From Pseudonocardia oceani (GTDB lineage Bacteria; Actinomycetota; Actinomycetes; Mycobacteriales; Pseudonocardiaceae): DNA of 64,000 bases. The position numbers and the translations under genes were made by a program. The stretch spans positions 1,426,001 to 1,490,000 of the forward strand of contig NZ_JADQDF010000001.1 in NCBI RefSeq assembly GCF_019263585.2, written 5' to 3'. The number at the start of each line of letters is the position of its first letter. Position 1 is the stretch's first letter. Under the pieces are notes generated by a model. That model was not told the DNA's origin and ran no database searches. It saw only the letters and a list, made by a program, of their open reading frames with translations. Positions 19,988-28,021 of this stretch are shown one piece after another.

Positions 19988-21541
19988 GTGGCGGCGCTCT
20001 CGCTCGCCCTCCTCCCGGCCGTCCCGGTGCTCGCCTCCGCGGCCGGGCCCGCCGTCGTCCCGGTGGCGGCGCCCGGGGCGCTGGCCCCGGGGCCGAACCA
20101 GCCCCCGCCCGAACCCGGTGCCGATCCCGGGACGCCCCCTGTGCCGCCGGTCGCCGCCGTGCCCCCCGTCGCCTCCGTGCCCCCCGTCCCGCCGGTGCCC
20201 TCCGTGCCCGAGGTGCCGTCCGCCTCCGCGCCCGTCGCCCCCGCGGCGCCCGTCGCGCCGGTCGCCCCCACCACGCCCGCCGCCCCCGCGGCACCGTCGG
20301 CGCCCGCCGCTCCGGCCGCTCCTGCCGCACCGACGATCCCCGCTGCGCCGCTCGCCCCGACCACCGGGCCCGAGCCCACCCCCGCACCCGAGCCGGCCCC
20401 GGCCGAGACGCCCGCCGAGACCCCCGAGACCCCCGCCGAGGCGCCGGCCGACGGCGCCATGCCGGCGATCACCGTCGAGGGCGACCGCATTATGCGCGGC
20501 GGCGAGCCCTGGTGGTTCCTGGGCTACAACTCCTTCGTCTGGTCCGGCGACTGCGGCAACGACGACGAGAAGATGTCGGCCGAGCAGGTCGACGCCTGGT
20601 TCCAGAGCATGCGCCACGACGGCCACGGCGCCGTCCGCCTCTTCTTCTTCGACGGCTGGAACCTCGACCGCCTCGACGCGGCCGTGGAGTCGGCGAAGGA
20701 GAACGACATCTACCTGACGATCACCCTCGACGACGCCATCGGCGGCTGCGGGGAGAACGACAAGGAGGCCGGCTGGTTCGCCGACCAGTCCGAGCGCGAC
20801 ACCTTCCGCGAGCACATGACGATGCTGCTCGAGCGCTACGAGGGTGAGACGTCCATCGCCTGGTTCGAGTACTTCAACGAGCCGTCCTACGAGGGCGGCG
20901 CCCTGCGCGAGTTCTACGACGAGATGGGTGCCGCGGCCGACGAGGTCGACCCGAACCGCCTCTTCTCCTCCGGCACCGTCGCCCCCTACTGGCTCGACGG
21001 CGAGGACAACTTCCGCGACGTCCACGAGTCCCCCGGCGTCGACATCGCCTCCCTGCACGAGTACGACGAGAACGAGGTCGAGTCCAACCACGGTCCCGGC
21101 GTCCGCGCCAACTCCGGCGGCAAGCCCACGATCGTCGGCGAGTACGGCATCACCGCGGGCGAGGGCTGCGACGTCGACTACGCCGGCCGCGCCGAGCTGA
21201 TCCGGCAGAAGGCGGAGGTCTACACCGACACCTCCATCGGCTACGCCGGTGCGCTGGCCTGGGCCTGGCAGCCCGGTACGGGCGGCTGCGACATCAGCAA
21301 CCTCGACGAGGACGAGACCAGCCAGAGCGCGATGCGCGAGTTCGGTGCGGTGGTCGGCCAGGTCGGTGACACGGTCGGCGACCTCGTCGGCGACGTGGTC
21401 GGCGACGACGCCCCCGCCTCCGACGACTCCGGCACCGGCGACTCCGCGGACGACGGCGGCGACGAGCCGTCCGACGGCTCCTCCGACGACGACTCCTCCT
21501 CCGACGGCGACAGCGAGGGACGGTCTGCGACGATCGGGTGA
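19988..21541 (+). CDS. Secreted GH5-like glycoside hydrolase (paralogue A), N-terminus probably frameshifted
   Basis: A cellulase/mannanase-clan hydrolase. Numbered from the GTG at 19988, a hydrophobic signal segment (1-22) is followed by a Pro/Ala/Val-rich linker to about residue 155, a catalytic barrel (about 160-445) and a Gly/Asp-rich acidic tail. The acid/base Glu is near 298 in YFNEPSY and the nucleophile near 385 in VGEYGIT. The GTG start leaves the signal peptide without its basic n-region. An ATG at 19923 in another frame encodes a fitting basic n-region, and a missing C in the CCC run at 19961-19963 would join them. It is a close copy of the next gene and of a third gene at 31.7 kb. 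Substrate unknown; the setting suggests the cell's own exopolysaccharide. Confidence 0.85.
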   Translation: MAALSLALLPAVPVLASAAGPAVVPVAAPGALAPGPNQPPPEPGADPGTPPVPPVAAVPPVASVPPVPPVPSVPEVPSASAPVAPAAPVAPVAPTTPAAPAAPSAPAAPAAPAAPTIPAAPLAPTTGPEPTPAPEPAPAETPAETPETPAEAPADGAMPAITVEGDRIMRGGEPWWFLGYNSFVWSGDCGNDDEKMSAEQVDAWFQSMRHDGHGAVRLFFFDGWNLDRLDAAVESAKENDIYLTITLDDAIGGCGENDKEAGWFADQSERDTFREHMTMLLERYEGETSIAWFEYFNEPSYEGGALREFYDEMGAAADEVDPNRLFSSGTVAPYWLDGEDNFRDVHESPGVDIASLHEYDENEVESNHGPGVRANSGGKPTIVGEYGITAGEGCDVDYAGRAELIRQKAEVYTDTSIGYAGALAWAWQPGTGGCDISNLDEDETSQSAMREFGAVVGQVGDTVGDLVGDVVGDDAPASDDSGTGDSADDGGDEPSDGSSDDDSSSDGDSEGRSATIG

Positions 21542-21628
21542 TCCTCACCGTTCGCCCACGCCGACCGCGCGGGGCGCGCAGGGTGGACCTCGCCACCGCC
21601 GGCGAGGCCACCGACCACGAGGACCCCG

Positions 21629-22789
21629 ATGCCCACCTCCACCGACGTCCGACCCGCGCCACCCGCCTCCCCGCCCTCGCGGGGGCGGCGGGTGGCGCTC
21701 GTCGTCGCCCTGGTGCTGGCCGTGGTACTGCCCGCGCAGCTGTGGACGGGCGGCGCCCCGGCCGGCGCCCCGGGCGACGACCCCCGCTCGGCCACCCGCG
21801 CCCGGTCCGGCACCGCCACCGCGCCCCGCGAGCCCGCCGCCCGGCCCGCTCCTCCGGTCCCCGGACCGGCTGCCGCCCCCACTGCCGGCGGCGGCGCGGT
21901 GCCGGCCATCACCGTCGAGGGCGACCGGATCCTGCGCGGCGGCGAGCCCTGGTGGTTCCTCGGCTACAACTCCTTCGTCTGGTCCGGCGACTGCGGCACC
22001 GACGAGGAGAAGATGTCGGCCGCCGACGTCGACGCCTGGTTCGCCTCGATGCGCCACGACGGCCACGGCGCCGTCCGCCTCTTCTTCTACGACGGCTGGA
22101 GCCTCGGCCGCCTCGACGCCGCGGTCGCCGCCGCCCGCGAGAACGCCGTCTACCTCGCGATCACCCTCGACGACGCGATCGGCGGCTGCGGGGAGGACGA
22201 CAAGGACGAGGCGTGGTTCGCCGACGCCTCCGAGCGCACCGTCTTCCGCGACCACATGACGGCGCTGCTGGAGCGCTACCGCGGCGAGACGACGATCGCC
22301 TGGTTCGAGTACTTCAACGAGCCGTCCTACGCGGGCGGGGCGCTGCGGGAGTTCTACGACGAGATGGGCGCCGCCGCCGACGCCGTCGACCCCGACCGGC
22401 TGTTCTCCTCCGGCACCGTGGCCCCCTACTGGCTCGACGGCGAGGAGAACTTCCGCGACGTCCACGAGTCGCCGGGCGTCGACGTCGCCTCGATGCACGA
22501 GTACGACGAGAACGAGGTCGAGTCCAACCACGGGCCGGGTGTGCGGGCCAACTCCGGCGGCAAGCCGGTGATCGTCGGCGAGTACGGGATCACCGCGGGG
22601 CAGGGGTGCGACCTCGACTACGGCGCGCGCGCCGCGCTGATCGCCGAGAAGGCGCAGGTCTACACCGACACCTCCGGCGGCTACGCCGGCGCGCTGGCCT
22701 GGGCCTGGCAGCCCGGCACCGGGGGCTGCGACATCAGCAACCTCGACCAGGACGACGCGAGCCAGGAGGTCCTGCGCACCTTCGGGTGA
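21629..22789 (+). CDS. Secreted or membrane-anchored GH5-like glycoside hydrolase (paralogue B)
   Basis: A 386-residue protein with a short cytoplasmic N-terminus, a membrane/signal helix (RRVALVVALVLAVVLPAQLW, about residues 24-43), a Pro/Ala linker and a catalytic barrel from about residue 90. The acid/base Glu is near 231 (YFNEPSY) and the nucleophile near 318 (VGEYGIT). The barrel is almost identical to that of the gene upstream and lacks that gene's acidic tail. A GAGGA stands about 5-9 nt before the ATG. The two lie 87 bp apart on the same strand and look like a recent tandem duplication. Confidence 0.88.
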   Translation: MPTSTDVRPAPPASPPSRGRRVALVVALVLAVVLPAQLWTGGAPAGAPGDDPRSATRARSGTATAPREPAARPAPPVPGPAAAPTAGGGAVPAITVEGDRILRGGEPWWFLGYNSFVWSGDCGTDEEKMSAADVDAWFASMRHDGHGAVRLFFYDGWSLGRLDAAVAAARENAVYLAITLDDAIGGCGEDDKDEAWFADASERTVFRDHMTALLERYRGETTIAWFEYFNEPSYAGGALREFYDEMGAAADAVDPDRLFSSGTVAPYWLDGEENFRDVHESPGVDVASMHEYDENEVESNHGPGVRANSGGKPVIVGEYGITAGQGCDLDYGARAALIAEKAQVYTDTSGGYAGALAWAWQPGTGGCDISNLDQDDASQEVLRTFG

Positions 22790-22834
22790 CGGCGGCGCCC
22801 GGGGCGGCCACCGCCCGCGGGTACCCTCCCGTCC

Positions 22835-23788
22835 GTGTCAGCCGACCCCGCCGCCACCGGCGCCGACCCCCGCCTGCGCGGCCTCGACTACGAGATCGTG
22901 CTCGTCGCCTACAGGAGCGCGGGCCTCGTGCGCGCCCTGCTCGACGCGCTGCCGGGCCGCCCCGTCGCCGTCGTCGACAACTCCCACGACGTCGACGGCC
23001 TCGCCGCGGTCGTGGCCGGGCGCCCCGGCGTCCGCTACCTCGACGGGCCCGGCCGCGGGTTCGCCTCGGGCGCCAACCTGGGCGTGCGCACCTCCACCCA
23101 CGACATCGTCGTGTTCGTGAACCCCGACAGCTCCCCCGACGTCGCCACGCTCGACGCGCTGGCCGCCGACATCGCGGCCGACCCGGGCCTGGGCGCGGTC
23201 AGCGCCACGACGGTGCTGCCCGACGGCCGCGTCGAGATCGGCGTCGGCGGCTGGGAGCCGACGGCCCGCCGGGCGCTCGTGCACGCCGTCGGCGCGCACA
23301 AGGTCTTCCCCACCGCGGGGCTGTGGGCGCGCCCGGTGCCCGGGAAGCCGATCGAGCTCGACTGGCTCAGCGGCGCCTGCATGGCCGTACGCCGCGCGAC
23401 GTTCGACGAGCTCGGCGGCTTCGACGAGCAGTTCTTCGTCTACAACGAGGACGTCGCCTTCGGCCGCGCGATCCGCGAGGCCGGGCTGCGCCAGCGCGTC
23501 CGCACCGACCTGCTCGTCCCGCACCTGGGCGGCGGCTCGGGCGAGGGCAAGACGCACATGCTCCGCCTGCGCGGCGCGTCGCTCGTCCGGTACGTCCGCC
23601 AGCACCACCCGGCGTCGACGGTCCTGGGCGTCCGGCTGGCCCTCACGGTCGGGTACGGCCCCCGCTACCTGCTGGCCCGGATGCGGGGGCAGGCCGGGCA
23701 GGCGGCCGAACACGCCGCGTACATCGCCGGACTGTGGATCGGTGCTCCGGACCACTCGTCGGTGCGTACCAGCACGCAACCGCAATAA
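22835..23788 (+). CDS. Glycosyltransferase family 2 (rhamnosyltransferase-like)
   Basis: A GT-A fold transferase of 317 residues. The nucleotide-binding start is IVLVAYRSAGLV, the metal-binding region VVFVNPDSSPD stands in for DxD, and the acceptor region LDWLSGACMAVRRATFDELGGFDEQFFVYNEDVAFG is that of WbbL/rhamnosyltransferase-like GT2 enzymes. There is no membrane anchor, so it should work at the inner face of the membrane on a lipid-linked glycan. A GTG start at 22835 gives the expected N-terminus; the ribosome site is weak. It follows the hydrolase pair by 45 bp. Confidence 0.88.
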   Translation: MSADPAATGADPRLRGLDYEIVLVAYRSAGLVRALLDALPGRPVAVVDNSHDVDGLAAVVAGRPGVRYLDGPGRGFASGANLGVRTSTHDIVVFVNPDSSPDVATLDALAADIAADPGLGAVSATTVLPDGRVEIGVGGWEPTARRALVHAVGAHKVFPTAGLWARPVPGKPIELDWLSGACMAVRRATFDELGGFDEQFFVYNEDVAFGRAIREAGLRQRVRTDLLVPHLGGGSGEGKTHMLRLRGASLVRYVRQHHPASTVLGVRLALTVGYGPRYLLARMRGQAGQAAEHAAYIAGLWIGAPDHSSVRTSTQPQ

Positions 23789-23899
23789 CGACCGGTGCTA
23801 AGTTCGGCCTCGCGCGGAATGCGCGATGGACCCCGCGATCATCTCGGGACACCATCGGACCACGCAGCGAGGCTGGTTCCTCACGTCGGAAGGTTCGCA

Positions 23900-25366
23900 G
23901 TGGACATGACCAACCAGTCGTCGGAAAATCACCGGCGCGTGCTGGCGATCGGCCTCGACGCCGCCGAGTCCAGCTTGATCAGGAGCCTGGTTGAGGCCGG
24001 TGAGATGCCTGCGTTGAAGGCACTGATCGACCGTGGCTCTTGGAGCCGGGTGACGTCACCGACCATGTTCAGCAGCGGAGCGGTGTGGCCCAACTTCTTC
24101 ACTGGCTGCCAGGCCTGCGACCACGGGCAGTACTCGATCTGGAACTGGGACCCGGCTCGGATGGCGTTGGCGTACACCGATGAGAGCCGGTTGACGCCCT
24201 TCTGGAAGTCGCTCGTTGAGACCGGTACGAGCGTCGGCGTCATGGACGTTCCGTTCGCCCCCTTCCTCGGAGTGTCGACGGGTTTCGAGGCCCATGAGTG
24301 GGGTGCGCACTCGCGGGTCGACGGGCGCGTCAGCGTCTCCGGGGCCGCGAGCGACGTGCCGAACGCCTTCGCCACCCACCCTTTCACCGATCCCCTGGCG
24401 AACGTCCCCCAGGAGCCGTCTGAGGTGGGGCCCTTCCTCGACGAGTGCATCGGCGGCGTCCGACTCCGGGGTGACGTGGTCCACCACCTCATCAGCCGGG
24501 AACACCCGGATCTGACCCTAGTTGTGTTCGAGGAGCCGCATCACGCCGGACACTTCCTCTGGCACACCGTCGATCCGGACCTCCCGATGTACGCGGACCT
24601 GTCTCCGGAGGCCCGGCCCGAGCGCACGCTGGCAGATCTCTACCGTGAGCTGGACCACCAGGTCGGGCGCCTCGTCGAGGCCGCGGGGCCGGAGACGACC
24701 GTCCTCGTGTTCGCCCTCCACGGGATGGCGCCGTCGCGGGGGCTGCCTCCGGTCCTCGAACCGCTGCTGGCCCGGCTGGGCATGACCCACATCGAGCAGG
24801 GGATCAACCGGCGGTCGACTCTCGCTACGATAAAGGATCGGATGCCCGCCCCGGTGCGGGACCTCTACCGCAGGCTCGTGCCGCTTGCCCGCCGCAGTCA
24901 GTGGGGCAAGGCCCGGTTGATGCCGGCCTACGACTGGTCCCGTACCCGCGCCTTCCCGCTGCCCATCGAGCAGTACGGCCTCGTGCGGATCAACCTCTCC
25001 GGGCGCGAGGCACAGGGCATCGTGCCGCCGGAGGAGTACGAGCAGACCTGCGAGTCGATCGAGGCGGCACTCCGCGAGCTGTCCACCGCGGATGGGCGCA
25101 AGGTGGTCCAGGACGTCGCCCGGCCACCCCGCGGACAGCATGCCGCAGGGCTGCCGGACCTGGTGGTGCACTGGAGCCACGCAGCCTTCGAGTCTCCGGC
25201 GGTCGTCGGGGGCGAGGAGATCCCGAACATCCGCCGCGAGCAGACGGGCGAGCACGCGTGGGACGGATTCTGCATCGCGAGCGGCCCGGCAGCTGCCGAT
25301 CTGACCGGTGAGGACATCGATGGTCAGGATCTGCACCGGTATATCGTGAGCGCGCTGCGTCGATGA
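23900..25366 (+). CDS. Alkaline phosphatase superfamily / type I phosphodiesterase-like protein
   Basis: A protein of about 488 residues from the nucleotide pyrophosphatase/phosphodiesterase branch of the alkaline phosphatase superfamily. It opens with LAIGLDAAESSLI (first metal Asp); the nucleophile region is TSPTMFSSGAVWPNFFTG. Later metal-ligand regions are EPHHAGHFLW and FALHGMAPSRG. There is no signal peptide, so a cytoplasmic role is expected, perhaps a phospho- or sulfo-group step on a nucleotide sugar or lipid-linked glycan. GGAAGG at 23888-23893 supports the GTG at 23900; an ATG follows at 23906. The stop overlaps the GMC gene as ATGA. Base composition is less GC-rich than the flanking genes. 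Confidence 0.82.
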   Translation: MDMTNQSSENHRRVLAIGLDAAESSLIRSLVEAGEMPALKALIDRGSWSRVTSPTMFSSGAVWPNFFTGCQACDHGQYSIWNWDPARMALAYTDESRLTPFWKSLVETGTSVGVMDVPFAPFLGVSTGFEAHEWGAHSRVDGRVSVSGAASDVPNAFATHPFTDPLANVPQEPSEVGPFLDECIGGVRLRGDVVHHLISREHPDLTLVVFEEPHHAGHFLWHTVDPDLPMYADLSPEARPERTLADLYRELDHQVGRLVEAAGPETTVLVFALHGMAPSRGLPPVLEPLLARLGMTHIEQGINRRSTLATIKDRMPAPVRDLYRRLVPLARRSQWGKARLMPAYDWSRTRAFPLPIEQYGLVRINLSGREAQGIVPPEEYEQTCESIEAALRELSTADGRKVVQDVARPPRGQHAAGLPDLVVHWSHAAFESPAVVGGEEIPNIRREQTGEHAWDGFCIASGPAAADLTGEDIDGQDLHRYIVSALRR

Positions 25367-26931
25367 TCCAGGACTTCCACGGTCCGGCGGTCGGGACCGA
25401 GCACGTCGCTGATCTTTGCATCGTCGGTGCCGGTCCCGCTGGCCTGGCGATCGCCCATCGGTTCCTCGACTCGGGGACAGACGTCCTGGTCGTCGAGAGC
25501 GGGGGGCTCGACCCCGATGCCGGAGCCGACGAGCTCAACGCCGGTGAGAACGTCGGCCTGCCGCTGTCCCTGCGCGAGGGCCGCACCCGCACCTACGGTG
25601 GAACCGGAACCCTGTGGCCCGGCCAGTGCATCCGGCTCGACCGCTCGGACCTCGAGGCGCGGGACTGGGTGCCGGGCTCCGGATGGCCACTCGACAGGGA
25701 TCAGCTGGACCCCTACTACCGACGAGCGGCGAGCTGGCTGGGGATTCCGCAGGACACCTTCGACGAGCAGGCCTGGCGGCGATTCGGGCTCGTGCCTCCC
25801 CCGTTCTCCCCCGATTACGTCGAGCACCGGTCATCGATGTACAGCAAGCACCCGGACGTCGGCGCCTTCTACCGCTCGGACATCGAACGTTCGAGCAACG
25901 TGCGGGTCCTCGTGAACGCGTCGGTCAGCCACGTCGACACCAGCTCGCCCGACGGGGTAGTCGGCGACCTCACGATCCGCTCGCTCTCCGGACGCGTCGG
26001 CCGGGTGCGGGCGCGCACCACGGTGTTGTGCGGTGGCGGGATCGAGAACGCCCGCCTGCTGCTGCTGTCCGGTTACGGGCAGCGGAACGACACGGTCGGC
26101 AGGTTCCTGCAGGACCATCCGACGCTCTGGGTCGACCTCGCCACCAACCGGGCGGCGTCGCTCCAGGAGTTCTACGGCTGGCTCGGGCGGGGGAAGGTCC
26201 GATACGTCCCGCGGATGCGGTTGGCACCGCAGGTCCAGAGCGAGCACCGGGTCCTCAACGCGATCGCCACGCTCATCCACGACCGCGCGGACACTCCAGG
26301 ACTCGTCGCGGCGCGGGAGATCTCGAGCGCGCTGCAGGAGCGGCGGTGGCCCCGCTCGCTGCGACCGGCAGATGTTCGTGACGTGCTTCGCGAGCTCCCC
26401 CGGGTGGCGATCGGGGCCTTCCGACGGTTCGTCCAGGGACGACCGAGTGCCGCACCTCTGGAAAGGACTCGGGTGCAGATCCTCCTGGAACAGTCGCCGA
26501 ACTCGGAGAGCCGCATCTCCCTGTCGTCCGAGCGCGACCAGCTGGGCCTGCAGAAGGCACGTGTCGACTGGCGCCTCAGCGATCGCGAGAGGCGGACTGC
26601 CCGGGTGTTCGTCGAGGTCCTGGACGCCGAGCTTCGCCGGCTCGGCCTCGGTCACCTCACCGGGTTCGAGTGGCTGGACGGCGACGACTGGACGAAGGGG
26701 TTCGAGGATGCCTACCACCCCATCGGCACCACGCGGATGGCCGACGACCCCACCGCGGGGGTCGTCGACGCCGACTGCCGAGTCCACGGGCTCAACGGCC
26801 TCTACGTGTGCGGCACCTCGGTGTTCCCTACCAGTGGTTACGCGAACCCGACCCTGACCATCGTGGCACTGGCGCTGCGACTGGCGGACCACCTCGAGAC
26901 CGAGCTGGTGCGGGCAGCGACGTGGACGTGA
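25363..26931 (+). CDS. GMC-family FAD-dependent oxidoreductase (first)
   Basis: A flavoenzyme of 522 residues. The FAD dinucleotide site is CIVGAGPAGLAIAHRF near residue 22, followed by VVESGG. The GMC C-terminal region carries HPIGTTRMADDP and FPTSGYANPTLT, which supply the catalytic His and Asn. It likely oxidises an alcohol, quite possibly a hydroxyl of a sugar or lipid in the polysaccharide. Start and stop overlap both neighbours (ATGA with the phosphodiesterase-like gene; GTG within the stop region of this gene for the GT2), so the three are probably one translationally coupled operon. Weakly similar to the second GMC gene at 32.8 kb; they are not recent copies. Confidence 0.88.
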   Translation: MIQDFHGPAVGTEHVADLCIVGAGPAGLAIAHRFLDSGTDVLVVESGGLDPDAGADELNAGENVGLPLSLREGRTRTYGGTGTLWPGQCIRLDRSDLEARDWVPGSGWPLDRDQLDPYYRRAASWLGIPQDTFDEQAWRRFGLVPPPFSPDYVEHRSSMYSKHPDVGAFYRSDIERSSNVRVLVNASVSHVDTSSPDGVVGDLTIRSLSGRVGRVRARTTVLCGGGIENARLLLLSGYGQRNDTVGRFLQDHPTLWVDLATNRAASLQEFYGWLGRGKVRYVPRMRLAPQVQSEHRVLNAIATLIHDRADTPGLVAAREISSALQERRWPRSLRPADVRDVLRELPRVAIGAFRRFVQGRPSAAPLERTRVQILLEQSPNSESRISLSSERDQLGLQKARVDWRLSDRERRTARVFVEVLDAELRRLGLGHLTGFEWLDGDDWTKGFEDAYHPIGTTRMADDPTAGVVDADCRVHGLNGLYVCGTSVFPTSGYANPTLTIVALALRLADHLETELVRAATWT

Positions 26932-27779
26932 CCGTCATTGTTCCCACGGTCGGTGGGCCTTGGCTGTCCGAGCAGCTGGCCGCACTGGCTGCTCAGACAC
27001 GCCCTCCGGCGCAGCTCATCGTGGTCAACAACGGCGTCGTCGGGGCGGTCGACGACGTCATCGGGCGCTGGATGACCATGATGCCCCAGCTCGAACTGGT
27101 CGAGGACCGCACCGAGGCGATGCCCGGCTTCGCCCGGAACGTGGGGGCCGATCACGCCAAGGAGCCCGGTCTACTGTTCGTCGACGACGACGACGTCGTC
27201 GACCCGGGTTATGTCGCGGCGATGAGTTCGGCTCTGGACCACAGCGAACTGGTCGCCGCGAAGGTCGACATCGCCACGTTGAACGCACCGGCCCTCACTC
27301 AACGATGGGGCGCGATGCAGACCGACGGTCCCATGACCCATCACGGGTTCCTTCCCTGGTCGATCAGCGCCGCGCTGGGCGTACGGCGCGACACCTTCGT
27401 CGAGATCGGCGGGTTCGACCTCAGCCTGCCGATCTGCGAGGACACGGACTTCAGTTGGCGTGCACAGCTGGATGCTGGTGCCCAGATCACCTTCGTTCCC
27501 GACGCGCTGCTCTCCTACCGGTTGCGGACCGGACTACGGGCCGCCTTCCGTCAGGCACGGCTATGGGCATCGTGGGAAGTCGAACTGCATCGTCGATACC
27601 GGCCCCGCGGCCTGCCTGCTCCCGGGAGCCCCCTGAGGGCGCTGCTGCGGTGGGCTCGACCGATTGTCCTTCTCGCTGGTGCGCGAAGCTCAGACGACGT
27701 CGTGGTCGCGGTTCGGCACCTGGGCGCGTGCGTAGGTCGACTGGAAGGGAGTGTCAGGCGGCGTCATCTGTACCTGTGA
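26922..27779 (+). CDS. Glycosyltransferase family 2
   Basis: A GT-A glycosyltransferase of about 285 residues. It starts with VDVTVIVPTVGG, has the sugar-nucleotide/metal motif LFVDDDDVVDPG near residue 85 and an acceptor-side EIGGFDLSLPICEDTDFSWR. There is no transmembrane helix. Two starts are possible: GTG at 26922 (used here) or GTG at 26928, which forms a GTGA overlap with the upstream stop. It ends the compact three-gene operon that precedes the flippase and shares its lower GC content. Confidence 0.86.
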   Translation: MDVTVIVPTVGGPWLSEQLAALAAQTRPPAQLIVVNNGVVGAVDDVIGRWMTMMPQLELVEDRTEAMPGFARNVGADHAKEPGLLFVDDDDVVDPGYVAAMSSALDHSELVAAKVDIATLNAPALTQRWGAMQTDGPMTHHGFLPWSISAALGVRRDTFVEIGGFDLSLPICEDTDFSWRAQLDAGAQITFVPDALLSYRLRTGLRAAFRQARLWASWEVELHRRYRPRGLPAPGSPLRALLRWARPIVLLAGARSSDDVVVAVRHLGACVGRLEGSVRRRHLYL

Positions 27780-27967
27780 GAGCTGTCGGCCCTCCTCTTT
27801 CCTGGGCACCTCTGACAGTCACGCCACCGGCCCTCGTTCCGTCACGCCCGCCGAACGGGTGCGCGCCCGCGTCACCGCGCTCCTCTCCACACTTCTCCGG
27901 CCGGTACGCTGACGTCGGCGGAGAGTGCGTCCCCGAGCCGATCCGGGGTACGACGGAGGAGATGACG

Positions 27968-28021
27968 ATGCCGGCACGACCCCACGGCCCGCGGTGCCGC
28001 CGTGCCGTGCGCGCATGGTGA
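27968..28021 (+). CDS. Possible leader peptide ahead of the flippase
   Basis: A 17-codon reading frame (MPARPHGPRCRRAVRAW) with a strong GGAGGAG at 27955-27961, 6 nt before its ATG. Its TGA stop at 28019-28021 overlaps the flippase ATG at 28015, which has no ribosome site of its own. This arrangement suggests translational coupling. Alternatively the strong site and a one-base shift mark the real N-terminus of the flippase. Confidence 0.4.
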   Translation: MPARPHGPRCRRAVRAW

